DNA from: Actinomycetes bacterium
GTDB taxonomy: Bacteria > Actinomycetota > Actinomycetes > Propionibacteriales > Propionibacteriaceae
Length of the DNA: 18,894 bases
Assembly (NCBI GenBank): GCA_029778515.1
Contig: JAKOQD010000289.1
Coordinates: 1 to 18,894 of the forward strand
Direction of reading: 5' to 3'
The notes beneath the pieces are model-generated. The model worked only from the letters and a program-made list of their open reading frames with translations. It was not told the origin of the DNA and searched no databases. The translations under genes and the position numbers were made by a program. Below, piece after piece: positions 1 through 6,884 of the stretch (within the stretch, counting starts at the first letter, position 1; each line of letters opens with the position of its first letter).

Positions 1-2
1 AT

Positions 3-488
3 GTGCTGGCCCGCTTCCCGGGCATTCGCAGCGGCCTGGTGATGGTCCAGGCCGAGGTGGCTGACCGGCTGGTCGCCCCGCCGGGCTCTAAGACCTACGG
101 CATCCCTTCGGTGAAGCTCGCGTGGTACGCCGCTGCTCGCCGGGTGGGCAGCGTGCCGCCGAAGGTCTTCTGGCCGGTGCCCAACGTCGACTCGGGGTTG
201 GTCGAACTGATCCGCCGCGACCCGCCGACCACAACCGCGTCCAGGGAGCAGGTGTTCGCGGTGGTCGATACCGCCTTCGCCCAGCGCCGCAAGATGCTGC
301 GTTCGGCGCTGTCCGGGCTGTTCGGCTCCTCGGCTGCGGCGTCCGCTGCGCTGGAAGGTGCCGGCGTTGATCCGCAGGCGCGCGGCGAGGTGCTGGGCGT
401 GTCCGATTTCGTGCGAATCGCGGAAGCTCTCGCCGATAATCCGCGTGGGCTAGCCTCAGTCCATGGCATCCCCGGTGACCGAGACTGA
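3..488 (+). CDS. rsmA: 16S rRNA (adenine1518-N6/adenine1519-N6)-dimethyltransferase RsmA/KsgA, C-terminal part (5' end outside window)
   Basis: This is the C-terminal ~161 residues of RsmA (KsgA). The enzyme dimethylates two adjacent adenines in helix 45 of 16S rRNA, using S-adenosylmethionine, late in small-subunit assembly. The visible part starts just before the conserved stretch VMVQAEVADRLVAPPGS. It continues through YGIPSVKLAWYA, the PPKVFWPVPNVDSGL segment and the C-terminal helical domain with AFAQRRKMLRSALSGLFG, all in the usual RsmA order. The SAM-binding N-terminal half lies upstream of base 1. The ATG at base 1 is in another frame and is not a start. The stop at 486-488 lies 26 bp inside ispE, so the two genes overlap. 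An rsmA-ispE pairing is standard in actinobacteria. Confidence 0.95.
   Translation: MLARFPGIRSGLVMVQAEVADRLVAPPGSKTYGIPSVKLAWYAAARRVGSVPPKVFWPVPNVDSGLVELIRRDPPTTTASREQVFAVVDTAFAQRRKMLRSALSGLFGSSAAASAALEGAGVDPQARGEVLGVSDFVRIAEALADNPRGLASVHGIPGDRD
451..462 (+). promoter_or_regulatory. Candidate leaderless promoter (-10 element) of ispE inside the rsmA end
   Basis: TAGCCT at 451-456 fits the actinobacterial -10 pattern TAnnnT. It lies six bases before the ispE ATG at 463, the spacing expected if transcription starts on the start codon. No Shine-Dalgarno sequence is visible there. ispE could therefore be made from a leaderless mRNA as well as from read-through of rsmA. This is inferred from spacing only. 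Confidence 0.4.
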
Positions 489-1389
489 AGCCGTCCGCGT
501 GCGCGTGGCGGGCAAAGTCAACCTCGCCCTGCGCTCCGGTCCACGACGCCCGGACGGCTACCACAGCCTGGCCACCGTCTTTCAAGCAGTGTCGGTCTTC
601 GATGAGGTCGAGGCCACGTGGGCGAAGCCTGGACAAATCACCGTCAGCGTGGTGGGTGAACAGGCCGATCTGGTGCCGTCCGGGGAGTCGAACCTCGCAG
701 TGAAGGCGGCTCGGCTGCTCGCGGCAACAGCCGGCGCAGGGCAGCCGCTGGGCGCCGAACTGCTGGTTCGCAAGGCCATTCCGGTGACTGGAGGCATGGC
801 TGGTGGTTCCGCGGACGCGGCTGGCGCGCTGCTGGCGTGCGCTGTGCTCTGGGATCTTGACGTGACCCCGGACGAGCTTCGCGAGCTGGGCGCCCAGCTG
901 GGCGCGGACGTCCCGTTCTGCCTGGCCGGTGGCACCGCGCTGGGCACCGGACGCGGCGACCAGCTTGCCCCAGTACTGAGTCGGGGCACCTACCACTGGG
1001 TGCTCGCCTTCAACGAGGCCGAGCTGTCGACGCCAGCCGTGTTCGCCAAGTTCGACGAGCTGGGGCTGGCCACCGAGCCGCTCACGGTTCCGTCCGAGCT
1101 GCTGAATGCCTTGGTCAGCGGCGATGTGCAGGCGCTCGGCCGGACGCTGGTCAACGACCTGGAGCCGGCGGCGCTGGCGCTGCGGCCGGAGCTCCGCCAG
1201 GTGCTTGACGCCGGCCGCGAACTAGGCGCGATCGCCGCGATGGTGTCGGGTTCCGGCCCGACCGTGGCGTTCCTTGCGCCGAACGAGCCGGCCGCGGTCG
1301 ACTTGTCGGTGAAGCTCTCCGGGGCGGGACTGTGCCGCGCCGTGAAGCGGGTGTCCGGACCAGTTCCAGGTGCCCGCCTGGTCGTCTAG
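463..1389 (+). CDS. ispE: 4-diphosphocytidyl-2-C-methyl-D-erythritol kinase IspE
   Basis: IspE phosphorylates the 2-hydroxyl of CDP-methylerythritol with ATP, the fourth step of the cytosolic MEP (non-mevalonate) route to isopentenyl diphosphate. The 308-residue protein has a normal family length and is a GHMP kinase. The N-terminal AGKVNLAL carries the conserved Lys (about residue 18), followed by RPDGYHSLATVFQAV. The glycine-rich ATP loop GGMAGGSADAAG lies near residues 110-121. GADVPFCLAGGTALGTGRGD holds the catalytic Asp near residue 148, and the C-terminal MVSGSGPTVAF is the third GHMP motif. The start at ATG 463 overlaps rsmA by 26 bp. A GTG four codons later is an alternative start. 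The gene ends 89 bp before the stop of the convergent transporter gene. Confidence 0.95.
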   Translation: MASPVTETEAVRVRVAGKVNLALRSGPRRPDGYHSLATVFQAVSVFDEVEATWAKPGQITVSVVGEQADLVPSGESNLAVKAARLLAATAGAGQPLGAELLVRKAIPVTGGMAGGSADAAGALLACAVLWDLDVTPDELRELGAQLGADVPFCLAGGTALGTGRGDQLAPVLSRGTYHWVLAFNEAELSTPAVFAKFDELGLATEPLTVPSELLNALVSGDVQALGRTLVNDLEPAALALRPELRQVLDAGRELGAIAAMVSGSGPTVAFLAPNEPAAVDLSVKLSGAGLCRAVKRVSGPVPGARLVV

Positions 1390-1423
1390 CGTCGGCAGGC
1401 CGAGGGATGGTCGACCCCTCCAC

Positions 1424-1453
1424 TTGTCATCCCGGCGCAGGCCGGGATCTCCG
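1424..1453 (+). repeat. Dispersed hairpin repeat, copy 1 (REP-like)
   Basis: ATCCCGGC (1429-1436), loop GCAG and GCCGGGAT (1441-1448) form a perfect 8-bp hairpin inside a roughly 30-bp element that recurs at 13308-13333 and 14737-14766. It sits in the 89-bp gap between the convergent ispE and MFS genes, so its RNA hairpin could end transcription from both sides. There is no T-run, so a classical intrinsic terminator is not shown. Such short GTCAT(C/T)CCGGC...GCCGG elements resemble the dispersed intergenic hairpins known in many bacteria. Confidence 0.7.
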
Positions 1454-1478
1454 TGCTGCCGCCGAGGCCGCAGGCCGC

Positions 1479-2660
1479 CTACCTGGCGTCCGAGAGCTCC
1501 TCGACCGCTACCTCACGGCCCGGCATGATCCGGGCCACCAGCAGCAGACCCAGCAGCAGCGCGGCCGGCACGAACATGGTGTGCTGGATGCCGATGGTCT
1601 GCACCAGCATGCCGACGAGTGCGGGCGCGATCAGGAAGGTGGCGTAGCCGAAGGTGACGACCACCGCGAGACCGCGTCCGCCAGCGGTGTGGCCGGCCAC
1701 TGCGTAGACCTGAGGGGCGATCATTCCGATCCCAAGTCCGACCAGCGACCAGCCGATCAGCAGCACCGGCAGCGTCGCGCCAGTGGCAGCGATCAGGTAG
1801 CCGAGCGCCGAGCAGGCGCCACCGAAGCCGGTGACCGCACGGCGTCCGAATCGGGTGACCAGGAAGTCGCCGAAGAGCCGGATCACCACCATGAATGCGG
1901 CCACGCAGGTGAAGCCAAGGGCGCCGGTGGTCGCGTCCACGCCGGCGATCTGGGTGACGTGCAGCCCAGACCAGTCGTTGGCGGTGCCCTCGCCGAGGCC
2001 GAAGGCGATCGCCATCAGGCCGAGGAGGTACGCCGAGCGGGGGATCGGGGTCTTGGCGCCGGTCTCGTCAGCGTGGCTGATCACGGCGGTCTCGGGTGTG
2101 ATCCGCCAGGCGACTCCGAGCGCGACCAAACCGAGTGCGGACGCGATCGCGGCAGCGGCGGCAACTGTCGGCTCCGGGTTGCGGGCGAAAAACGGCGCCA
2201 GTCCGACGATAAGGGCGGCGCCGACGAGGTTGCCGACCGACCACATGCCGTGGAAGAAGCTCATGATCGGTCTGGGACGGTTCTGCTCGACTTGGACGCC
2301 GACCGCGTTCATGGCCACGTCGATGCCACCGTTGCCCAGTCCGAGCAGGATCGCGGACGCGACCAGCACCGGCAGCGTGGGGGCGAGTCCGATGCCGAGG
2401 ATGCCGATCGCCAGCACCGGGATCATCGCCAGGCTGATCCGACGGGCACCGAAACGATCGGCGAGCCGTCCCGATGCCTGCATGGACGCGATGGCGGCCA
2501 GGCCGATCGCGACGAACAGCATCGACAGGTGGATTGGGGCCAGGTTGAAGCGCAGCACCAGCGTCGGAATGGCCGCGGCGTAGACGCCGATCACCAGCCC
2601 GTTGTAGAAGAAGAGCAGGACGACGGCGAGTGCAGCCTTGGGCGAGCCGAGCGAGATCAC
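1479..2660 (-). CDS. Major facilitator superfamily transporter, probably sugar or small-solute type
   Basis: This 393-residue integral membrane protein has the hydrophobic pattern of a 12-helix MFS secondary transporter. The MFS motif A is clear between helices 2 and 3 (GRLADRFGARR, residues 64-74). A conserved stretch GLGNGGIDVAMNAVGVQVEQ is followed by SFFHGMWSVGN. This wording is typical of the branch with FucP-like and YbjJ-like permeases, but the substrate cannot be read from sequence. The GTG start at 2660 is forced because an in-frame TAG lies four codons upstream. The ribosome binding site is weak. It is transcribed in the same direction as the tetR-type gene 96 bp upstream. The gap contains a LacI/cre-type operator, which suggests carbohydrate-linked regulation. 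The gene is not part of the usual rsmA-glmU core and may be an accessory insertion. Confidence 0.85.
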   Translation of the reverse strand: MISLGSPKAALAVVLLFFYNGLVIGVYAAAIPTLVLRFNLAPIHLSMLFVAIGLAAIASMQASGRLADRFGARRISLAMIPVLAIGILGIGLAPTLPVLVASAILLGLGNGGIDVAMNAVGVQVEQNRPRPIMSFFHGMWSVGNLVGAALIVGLAPFFARNPEPTVAAAAAIASALGLVALGVAWRITPETAVISHADETGAKTPIPRSAYLLGLMAIAFGLGEGTANDWSGLHVTQIAGVDATTGALGFTCVAAFMVVIRLFGDFLVTRFGRRAVTGFGGACSALGYLIAATGATLPVLLIGWSLVGLGIGMIAPQVYAVAGHTAGGRGLAVVVTFGYATFLIAPALVGMLVQTIGIQHTMFVPAALLLGLLLVARIMPGREVAVEELSDAR

Positions 2661-2690
2661 CCGCTCACTCTATGGTCGAAGGGCAGATTG

Positions 2691-2704
2691 TGAAAACGCT
2701 CTCA
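2691..2704. promoter_or_regulatory. LacI-family/cre-type operator upstream of the MFS gene
   Basis: TGAAAACGCTCTCA matches every fixed position of the catabolite-responsive element consensus TGWAANCGNTNWCA, and more generally the LacI-family operator with a central CG and TG...CA ends. It lies 30 bp upstream of the MFS start (2660, minus strand), where a repressor would block initiation. It is the only perfect match I noticed in an intergenic region of the window. Which LacI-family protein binds is unknown. Confidence 0.55.
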
Positions 2705-2756
2705 GGTGGCTGGGCTCCGATCGCTTCCAGCTGTTGCCGTGGCGCGGTGGTGAGCG

Positions 2757-3434
2757 TCAGGAATCGCGCTCGGCCCGCTCCCGCACGTAGAGCGTGGGAT
2801 TCGGTCGCAGATTGCGCATGCCGTACCAAGCCAGGTTCACCAGGTGCGCGGCGACCACGGGCTTGTCGAGTTGCTGCTCCTCGCGAGTGTCCATCCACCA
2901 CTGACCGGCGAGCGCCACGAGGCCGACCAGCATCTGGGCGTACATCGGGGCGGTCTGGGCGTCCAGCTCGCGCTTGGTGAACTCGTTGGCCAGAAGGCCC
3001 TCGACCCGCGAGGCAATGTCGGAGAGGATCGTGGCGAAAGAGCCTTCGGGGGAGGTGGCCGAGGAGTCCCTGGAGATGATCCGGAACCCGTTCGGGTGGT
3101 CATCGATGTAGTCGAGAAGGGCGAGCGCGCCCAGTTCGATGAGCGCGCGAGGGTTGGCTCGCGGGGTGGTGAGGGCGGTGCGGATGGCGTCGTGGAGCGT
3201 CCGTACTTCGCGGTCGACCACGACGGCGTAAAGGCCCTCCTTGCCGCCGAAATGCTCGTACACCACGGGCTTGCTCACCCCGGCGTGCGCGGCGATCTCC
3301 TCGACCGAAGTGCCTTCCAGGCCGCGCTCGGCGAACAGCGCTCTGGCTACGTCAATCAGCTGTTCGCGACGCTCCGCTCTGGTCATGCGGACGCGGCTGC
3401 GCCGGGCACGAGAGGTGGCCGCGGCTGAGGACAT
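2757..3434 (-). CDS. TetR/AcrR-family transcriptional regulator
   Basis: This is a 225-residue TetR-family repressor. The N-terminal DNA-binding domain spans about residues 20-70, with the helix-turn-helix in TSVEEIAAHAGVSKPVVYEH followed by FGGKEGLY, the family signature. The remainder is the alpha-helical ligand and dimer domain, rich in aliphatic residues. A TetR gene close to glmU and mfd is also seen in mycobacteria (Rv1019), so this one is probably the conserved neighbour rather than a new arrival. The inducer is not known. ATG 3434 has no obvious ribosome binding site, and Met17 is a possible alternative start. The gene ends 96 bp before the MFS gene on the same strand, so it may regulate that transporter, but this is only inferred from position. 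Confidence 0.88.
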   Translation of the reverse strand: MSSAAATSRARRSRVRMTRAERREQLIDVARALFAERGLEGTSVEEIAAHAGVSKPVVYEHFGGKEGLYAVVVDREVRTLHDAIRTALTTPRANPRALIELGALALLDYIDDHPNGFRIISRDSSATSPEGSFATILSDIASRVEGLLANEFTKRELDAQTAPMYAQMLVGLVALAGQWWMDTREEQQLDKPVVAAHLVNLAWYGMRNLRPNPTLYVRERAERDS

Positions 3435-3662
3435 GGCCCAAGTCTGGCCCCGTCAGCGCGGGATCGCCAATCGCTTGGGCCAACTGGCCGAACCGGTGTG
3501 AGCTAGTCAGTGTGACGATTTGCACTGGCGATGACGGGAAGCGCGAATGCGGCACGATTTACGAGCATCGGCAGGGCAAATTGTCACGGGCAGGCCTGAC
3601 GTGGTCGGGGAACAAGCATCTAGCGGCGCGGTCGCGGGATGCATCCACCCCGCGCAGACCCG

Positions 3663-3691
3663 TAGAGTTGACCCCGGCCGTCCGCGGACGG
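3663..3691 (+). promoter_or_regulatory. Promoter -10 of the tRNA-Gln gene and adjacent palindrome
   Basis: TAGAGT at 3663-3668 is a good actinobacterial -10 element. It would place the start about 20 bases before the mature tRNA 5' end at 3696. No convincing -35 is visible. Between them lies a perfect 14-bp palindrome, CCGTCCGCGGACGG (3678-3691), which ends four bases before the tRNA and would fold in the precursor leader. The remainder of the 261-bp gap from 3435 shows no gene. Confidence 0.5.
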
Positions 3692-3695
3692 TCGT

Positions 3696-3774
3696 TCCCC
3701 GGTTGGTCTGCCGGCAGGGCCCGCCTGACTTTGAATCAGGACTAGCGACGTAGGTTCGACTCCTACCCGGGGAG
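3696..3774 (+). tRNA. tRNA-Gln (anticodon UUG), atypical cloverleaf
   Basis: The acceptor TCCCCGG pairs fully with CCGGGGA (3767-3773). The anticodon stem is CCTGA/TCAGG with loop CTTTGAA, giving anticodon TTG at 3731-3733. The T arm is GTAGG-TTCGACT-CCTAC. U1-A72 and discriminator G fit glutamine identity. CCA is not encoded. The D arm has a nine-base loop TGCCGGCAG closed by GGTC/GGCC. The gene is 79 nt, longer than usual: two unpaired bases separate the D and anticodon stems, and the variable region is nine bases (3741-3749), neither class I (4-5) nor a real class II arm. A tRNA-Gln just upstream of glmU is a conserved actinobacterial arrangement, which supports the call. Confidence 0.8.
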
Positions 3775-3794
3775 CTTCGGAGGATTCGTACCAT

Positions 3795-3831
3795 TGAGAT
3801 TCTGCCGAGATCGAAACTGAGAATCTGCCGA
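3795..3831. repeat. Short direct repeat downstream of tRNA-Gln
   Basis: TGAGATTCTGCCGA (3795-3808) and TGAGAATCTGCCGA (3818-3831) are 14-bp direct repeats differing at one base, with a 23-bp period. They lie between the tRNA and the convergent membrane protein gene. They do not copy the tRNA 3' end, so there is no sign of an attachment-site duplication. Function is unknown. Confidence 0.5.
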
Positions 3832-3866
3832 CTAGGCCACGGACTCGATAGTTACCCGGTTCCAGC

Positions 3867-4247
3867 TCACCGGCGTCGCCGCGCGATCAATACGAACAAG
3901 CCAGAGACAAGCATCCGCACCACGATGTTCGCGATCAGCACTCCGCTCACTCCAATCGCGGCGAGAGGGATGACTTCCAGGACAGCAGTGGCGCCATGGA
4001 AGGCGGCGAAGCTCAGCGCGATCAGCCGGATCGCGTCCGGGTCACGAAGCCGGGCGGCCCCGAGTGAGAGCAGGCCGATGCCCAGCTCGGGCGCGGCCAG
4101 AACGTAGGGCAGCAAGTACTCGCTGCGCGCGAGCGCGATGCCCACGGTCGCGGGGATGGCCGCGGGAAACACCACCAGCACTATCGCCGCCGCCAGCATG
4201 ATCACGCCGTGCGCGATGAAGATGACGCGCTCGGTCCGTGGTGTCAC
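3867..4247 (-). CDS. Small four-helix integral membrane protein of unknown function
   Basis: I do not recognise a named family. From the GTG at 4247 the product has 126 residues and four predicted membrane helices (about residues 9-30, 45-64, 73-92 and 97-121). Short loops separate them and the C-terminus is arginine-rich (IARRRR), suggesting a cytoplasmic C-terminus. The reading frame stays open upstream to a GTG at 4364. That N-terminal extension is polar and arginine-rich and would run into the likely glmU promoter, so the later start is preferred. The ribosome binding site is poor. The gene is divergent from glmU and convergent with the tRNA-Gln. No cofactor or catalytic motif is visible. 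Confidence 0.6.
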   Translation of the reverse strand: MTPRTERVIFIAHGVIMLAAAIVLVVFPAAIPATVGIALARSEYLLPYVLAAPELGIGLLSLGAARLRDPDAIRLIALSFAAFHGATAVLEVIPLAAIGVSGVLIANIVVRMLVSGLFVLIARRRR

Positions 4248-4341
4248 CGCCCAAGCGTCCCACCGCCGGCCGTCCCTGTGATCGTGGCTATCGCGGGATT
4301 CGCCCACCCGCCCGACCTGTGAGCAGACCCGCGAGACTCGG

Positions 4342-4347
4342 TAGGGT
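4342..4347 (+). promoter_or_regulatory. Candidate -10 element of the glmU-prs operon
   Basis: TAGGGT fits the TAnnnT -10 pattern and would start transcription near 4354, giving a leader of about 85 bases before the glmU GTG at 4438. The -35 region is weak. The call rests on the motif and its position in the divergent gap. Confidence 0.4.
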
Positions 4348-4437
4348 GTAACCGCGCTTCCCACGGCGCGTCGATCCGGCGAAGCCCGCCGCTAGGTGCC
4401 CGGGGAGCGGATATGCAACCAGACCTTGGGAGTGCCC

Positions 4438-5907
4438 GTGGCCGAGCAGGACGCAGTTGTGGACAACCGGGTGGCAGCAGTTGTCATCATGGCGGCCGGA
4501 GCCGGCACCCGAATGCGATCGTCAGTCCCGAAAGTGCTGCACCCGATAGCGGGCAAGTCGATGATCGCGCTGGCGATCGACACCGCGGACGCGCTGGCTC
4601 CCGAGCGACTAGTCGTGGTCGTCGGCCACCAGCGCGAGCAGGTGACCGCACACCTCGCGGAAGTCGCCCCGCACGTCACGATCGCCGTCCAGGCACAGCT
4701 CCTGGGCACCGGCGACGCCGTCCGCGCCGGCCTGGCCGCGCTGCCCGGCATCTCCGGCGCGGTGGTCGTCACGTCCGGCGACGTCCCGCTGCTCGCCGGT
4801 GAGACCCTGCAGGGACTAGTCGCCACGCACCGCAGCGAGGGCAACGCGATCACCGTCCTCACCTCGATCGTGCCCGACCCGACCGGCTACGGACGCATCG
4901 TCCGCGAGGGCGACCACGTGGCCCGCATCGTCGAACAGAAGGACGCGAGCCCGGACGAACTCGACCTCAACGAGATCAACTCCGGCATCTACGTCTTCGA
5001 GGCCGATGTGCTCGGCGAAGGCATCGAAGCCCTGGAAGCCAAGAACGCCCAGGGCGAGCTGTACCTCACCGACGTGATCGCCTACGCCCGCCAGGCCGGA
5101 CGCCGGGTGGGTGCCCAGCTGCTTGCCGACCACCTGCAGACCGAGGGCGTCAACGACCGCATTCAACTCGCCGAGCGCGGCGCGGAGCTGAACCGCCGCA
5201 TCCTGAACCGCTGGATGGCCGCGGGTGTCACCGTGATCGACCCGGCCACCACCTGGGTGCACGCCGGCGTCGACCTGGCCGAGGATGTCACCCTCCTGCC
5301 AGGCACCTCGCTCGAAGGAGCAACCTCCGTAGCCAGCGGCGCGATCATCGGGCCGGAGACGACCCTGATCGACGTTGAGGTCGGCGAGAACGCCCGCGTG
5401 CTGCGCACCCACGCCGAACTTGTCGTGATCGGGCCTGAGGCCACCGTCGGGCCGTTCACCTACATGCGTCCGGGCACCGAGCTGGCCGCTCGCGTCCACG
5501 TCGGCGCGTTCGTCGAAACCAAGAAGGCGATCATCGGTGAGGGCACCAAGGTGCCGCACCTCACCTACTGCGGGGACGCGCGGATCGGTGCGGGCAGCAA
5601 CATCGGTGCCGGCACGATCTTCGCCAACTACGACGGGGTGGGGAAATACACCACGACCGTCGGTTCGCACTCCTTCGTCGGCAGCGATTCGGTGCTGGTC
5701 GCACCCGTCGAGATCGCGGACGGCGCGTACGTCGCAGCCGGCTCGACCATCACCGGCGACGTCGGTCCGGGCGAGTTGGCCGTCGCCCGCGGACAGCAGC
5801 GCAATATCGCCGGCTGGGTCGCGCGGAAACGTGCGGGCACCAAATCGGCGAGTGCGGCCGCAGCCGCTCTGGCCGCCAAGGCGGAGGCTCCGGGGGCTTC
5901 CGAGTGA
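4438..5907 (+). CDS. glmU: Bifunctional UDP-N-acetylglucosamine pyrophosphorylase / glucosamine-1-phosphate N-acetyltransferase GlmU
   Basis: GlmU acetylates glucosamine-1-phosphate with acetyl-CoA and then transfers UMP from UTP to give UDP-GlcNAc, the precursor of peptidoglycan. The 489-residue protein has the nucleotidyltransferase domain first: MAAGAGTRM near residues 18-26, the partner Lys in VPKVLHP at about 32, then NSGIYVFEAD and GELYLTDVIAYA. A left-handed beta-helix of hexapeptide repeats follows. It contains the acetyltransferase catalytic His (PHLTYCGDARIG, about residue 374) and NIGAGTIFANYDG. GTG 4438 is chosen because GGGAG (4428-4432) sits five bases ahead and the product begins just before the conserved strand. 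In-frame GTGs at 4396 and 4432 are less likely. The stop overlaps the prs start by 4 bp, so the genes are translationally coupled. Confidence 0.96.
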   Translation: MAEQDAVVDNRVAAVVIMAAGAGTRMRSSVPKVLHPIAGKSMIALAIDTADALAPERLVVVVGHQREQVTAHLAEVAPHVTIAVQAQLLGTGDAVRAGLAALPGISGAVVVTSGDVPLLAGETLQGLVATHRSEGNAITVLTSIVPDPTGYGRIVREGDHVARIVEQKDASPDELDLNEINSGIYVFEADVLGEGIEALEAKNAQGELYLTDVIAYARQAGRRVGAQLLADHLQTEGVNDRIQLAERGAELNRRILNRWMAAGVTVIDPATTWVHAGVDLAEDVTLLPGTSLEGATSVASGAIIGPETTLIDVEVGENARVLRTHAELVVIGPEATVGPFTYMRPGTELAARVHVGAFVETKKAIIGEGTKVPHLTYCGDARIGAGSNIGAGTIFANYDGVGKYTTTVGSHSFVGSDSVLVAPVEIADGAYVAAGSTITGDVGPGELAVARGQQRNIAGWVARKRAGTKSASAAAAALAAKAEAPGASE

Positions 5908-6881
5908 GCGGCATCAAGCGTCCGACCGAAAAGCACCTCATGCTTTGCACCGGACGGGCCTTCCCCGAACTCGCCGAGGACATCGCCAAGCTGCTGGGCG
6001 TCGACCTGGTGCCGACCCGCTCGCTCACCTACGCAAACTCCGAGATCTACGTGCGTTTCGAGGAGTCGGTGCGCGGTGCGGACGCATTCGTGATCCAGTC
6101 GCACCCTGCGCCGGTGAACGAGTGGCTGATGGAGCAGTTGATCATGATCGACGCGCTCAAGCGGGCCTCAGCCAAGCGCATCACCGTGGTCTCGCCGTTC
6201 TACCCCTACGGCCGCCAGGACAAGAAGCACGCCGGACGCGAGCCAATCTCGGCCCGGCTCGTCGCCGACCTCTACAAGACCGCGGGCGCTAACCGGCTGA
6301 TGTCGATCGACCTGCACGCCGCGCAGATCCAGGGCTTCTTCGACGGCCCGGTCGACCACCTGTTGGCGCTGCCGGTGTTGGTCAAGTACGTGAAAGAGAA
6401 CTACGACGTCTCCGAGATGACCGTGGTCTCCCCGGACGCCGGTCGGGTGCGCCTGGCCGACATGTGGTCCGACCAACTGGGCACCCCGCTAGCGATCATC
6501 CATAAGCGCCGCGACCCGAACAAGGCCAACGAGGTCGCGGTCGGCGAGGTTGTCGGCGACGTGAACGGACGGGTCTGCCTACTGGTCGACGACATGATCG
6601 ATACCGCTGGGACGATCTGCCAGGCCGCGGCAGCGTTGAAGGCGCACGGAGCGAAGGCGGTGATCGCCGCCGCGACCCACCCGATCCTTTCCGGGCCTGC
6701 CCCGCAGCGGCTGAACGAGTCCGAGTTCGAAGAGGTCATCGTCACCAACACACTGCCGATCAGCGAGGGCGTCAACATCCCCAAGCTGACGGTGCTCTCG
6801 ATGGCGCCGCTGATCGCGCAGGCGATCCAGGCCGTGTTCGAGGACGGCTCGGTCGCGTCCCTGTTCAACGGCGCCCACTGA
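5904..6881 (+). CDS. prs: Ribose-phosphate pyrophosphokinase (PRPP synthetase)
   Basis: Prs transfers pyrophosphate from ATP to ribose-5-phosphate. The product PRPP feeds purine, pyrimidine, NAD, histidine and tryptophan synthesis and, in actinobacteria, cell-envelope arabinan precursors where present. The 325-residue length is normal. Visible motifs are the substrate and regulatory segment YANSEIYVRFEESVRGAD, the flexible-loop region VVSPFYPYGRQDKKH, SIDLHAAQIQGFFDGPVDHL, VVSPDAGRVRLA, and the PRPP-binding loop VDDMIDTAGT (residues 228-237). The GTG start overlaps the glmU stop in a GTGA arrangement, so the pair forms an operon. A strong inverted repeat follows four bases after the stop. Confidence 0.96.
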   Translation: MSGIKRPTEKHLMLCTGRAFPELAEDIAKLLGVDLVPTRSLTYANSEIYVRFEESVRGADAFVIQSHPAPVNEWLMEQLIMIDALKRASAKRITVVSPFYPYGRQDKKHAGREPISARLVADLYKTAGANRLMSIDLHAAQIQGFFDGPVDHLLALPVLVKYVKENYDVSEMTVVSPDAGRVRLADMWSDQLGTPLAIIHKRRDPNKANEVAVGEVVGDVNGRVCLLVDDMIDTAGTICQAAAALKAHGAKAVIAAATHPILSGPAPQRLNESEFEEVIVTNTLPISEGVNIPKLTVLSMAPLIAQAIQAVFEDGSVASLFNGAH

Positions 6882-6884
6882 GCC

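Noticed and set aside
1..3. ATG at base 1 as the start of a gene
   Set aside because: It is out of frame with rsmA, whose conserved sequence is already under way at the window edge.
1332..2693. Plus-strand open frame of about 450 codons opposite the MFS gene
   Set aside because: It has low-complexity His/Gln/Arg/Asp sequence with no motif and is antisense to a clear 12-helix transporter.
3696..3774. tRNA-Gln considered as a selenocysteine or allo-tRNA because of its length and CTGCCGGCAG D-arm palindrome
   Set aside because: Acceptor and T stems total 7+5 pairs, there is no long variable arm, the anticodon is UUG, and identity bases and synteny fit glutamine.
4248..4364. Long N-terminus of the four-helix membrane protein
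   Set aside because: It is polar Arg/Asp-rich sequence overlapping the likely glmU promoter, and a better start lies at 4247.
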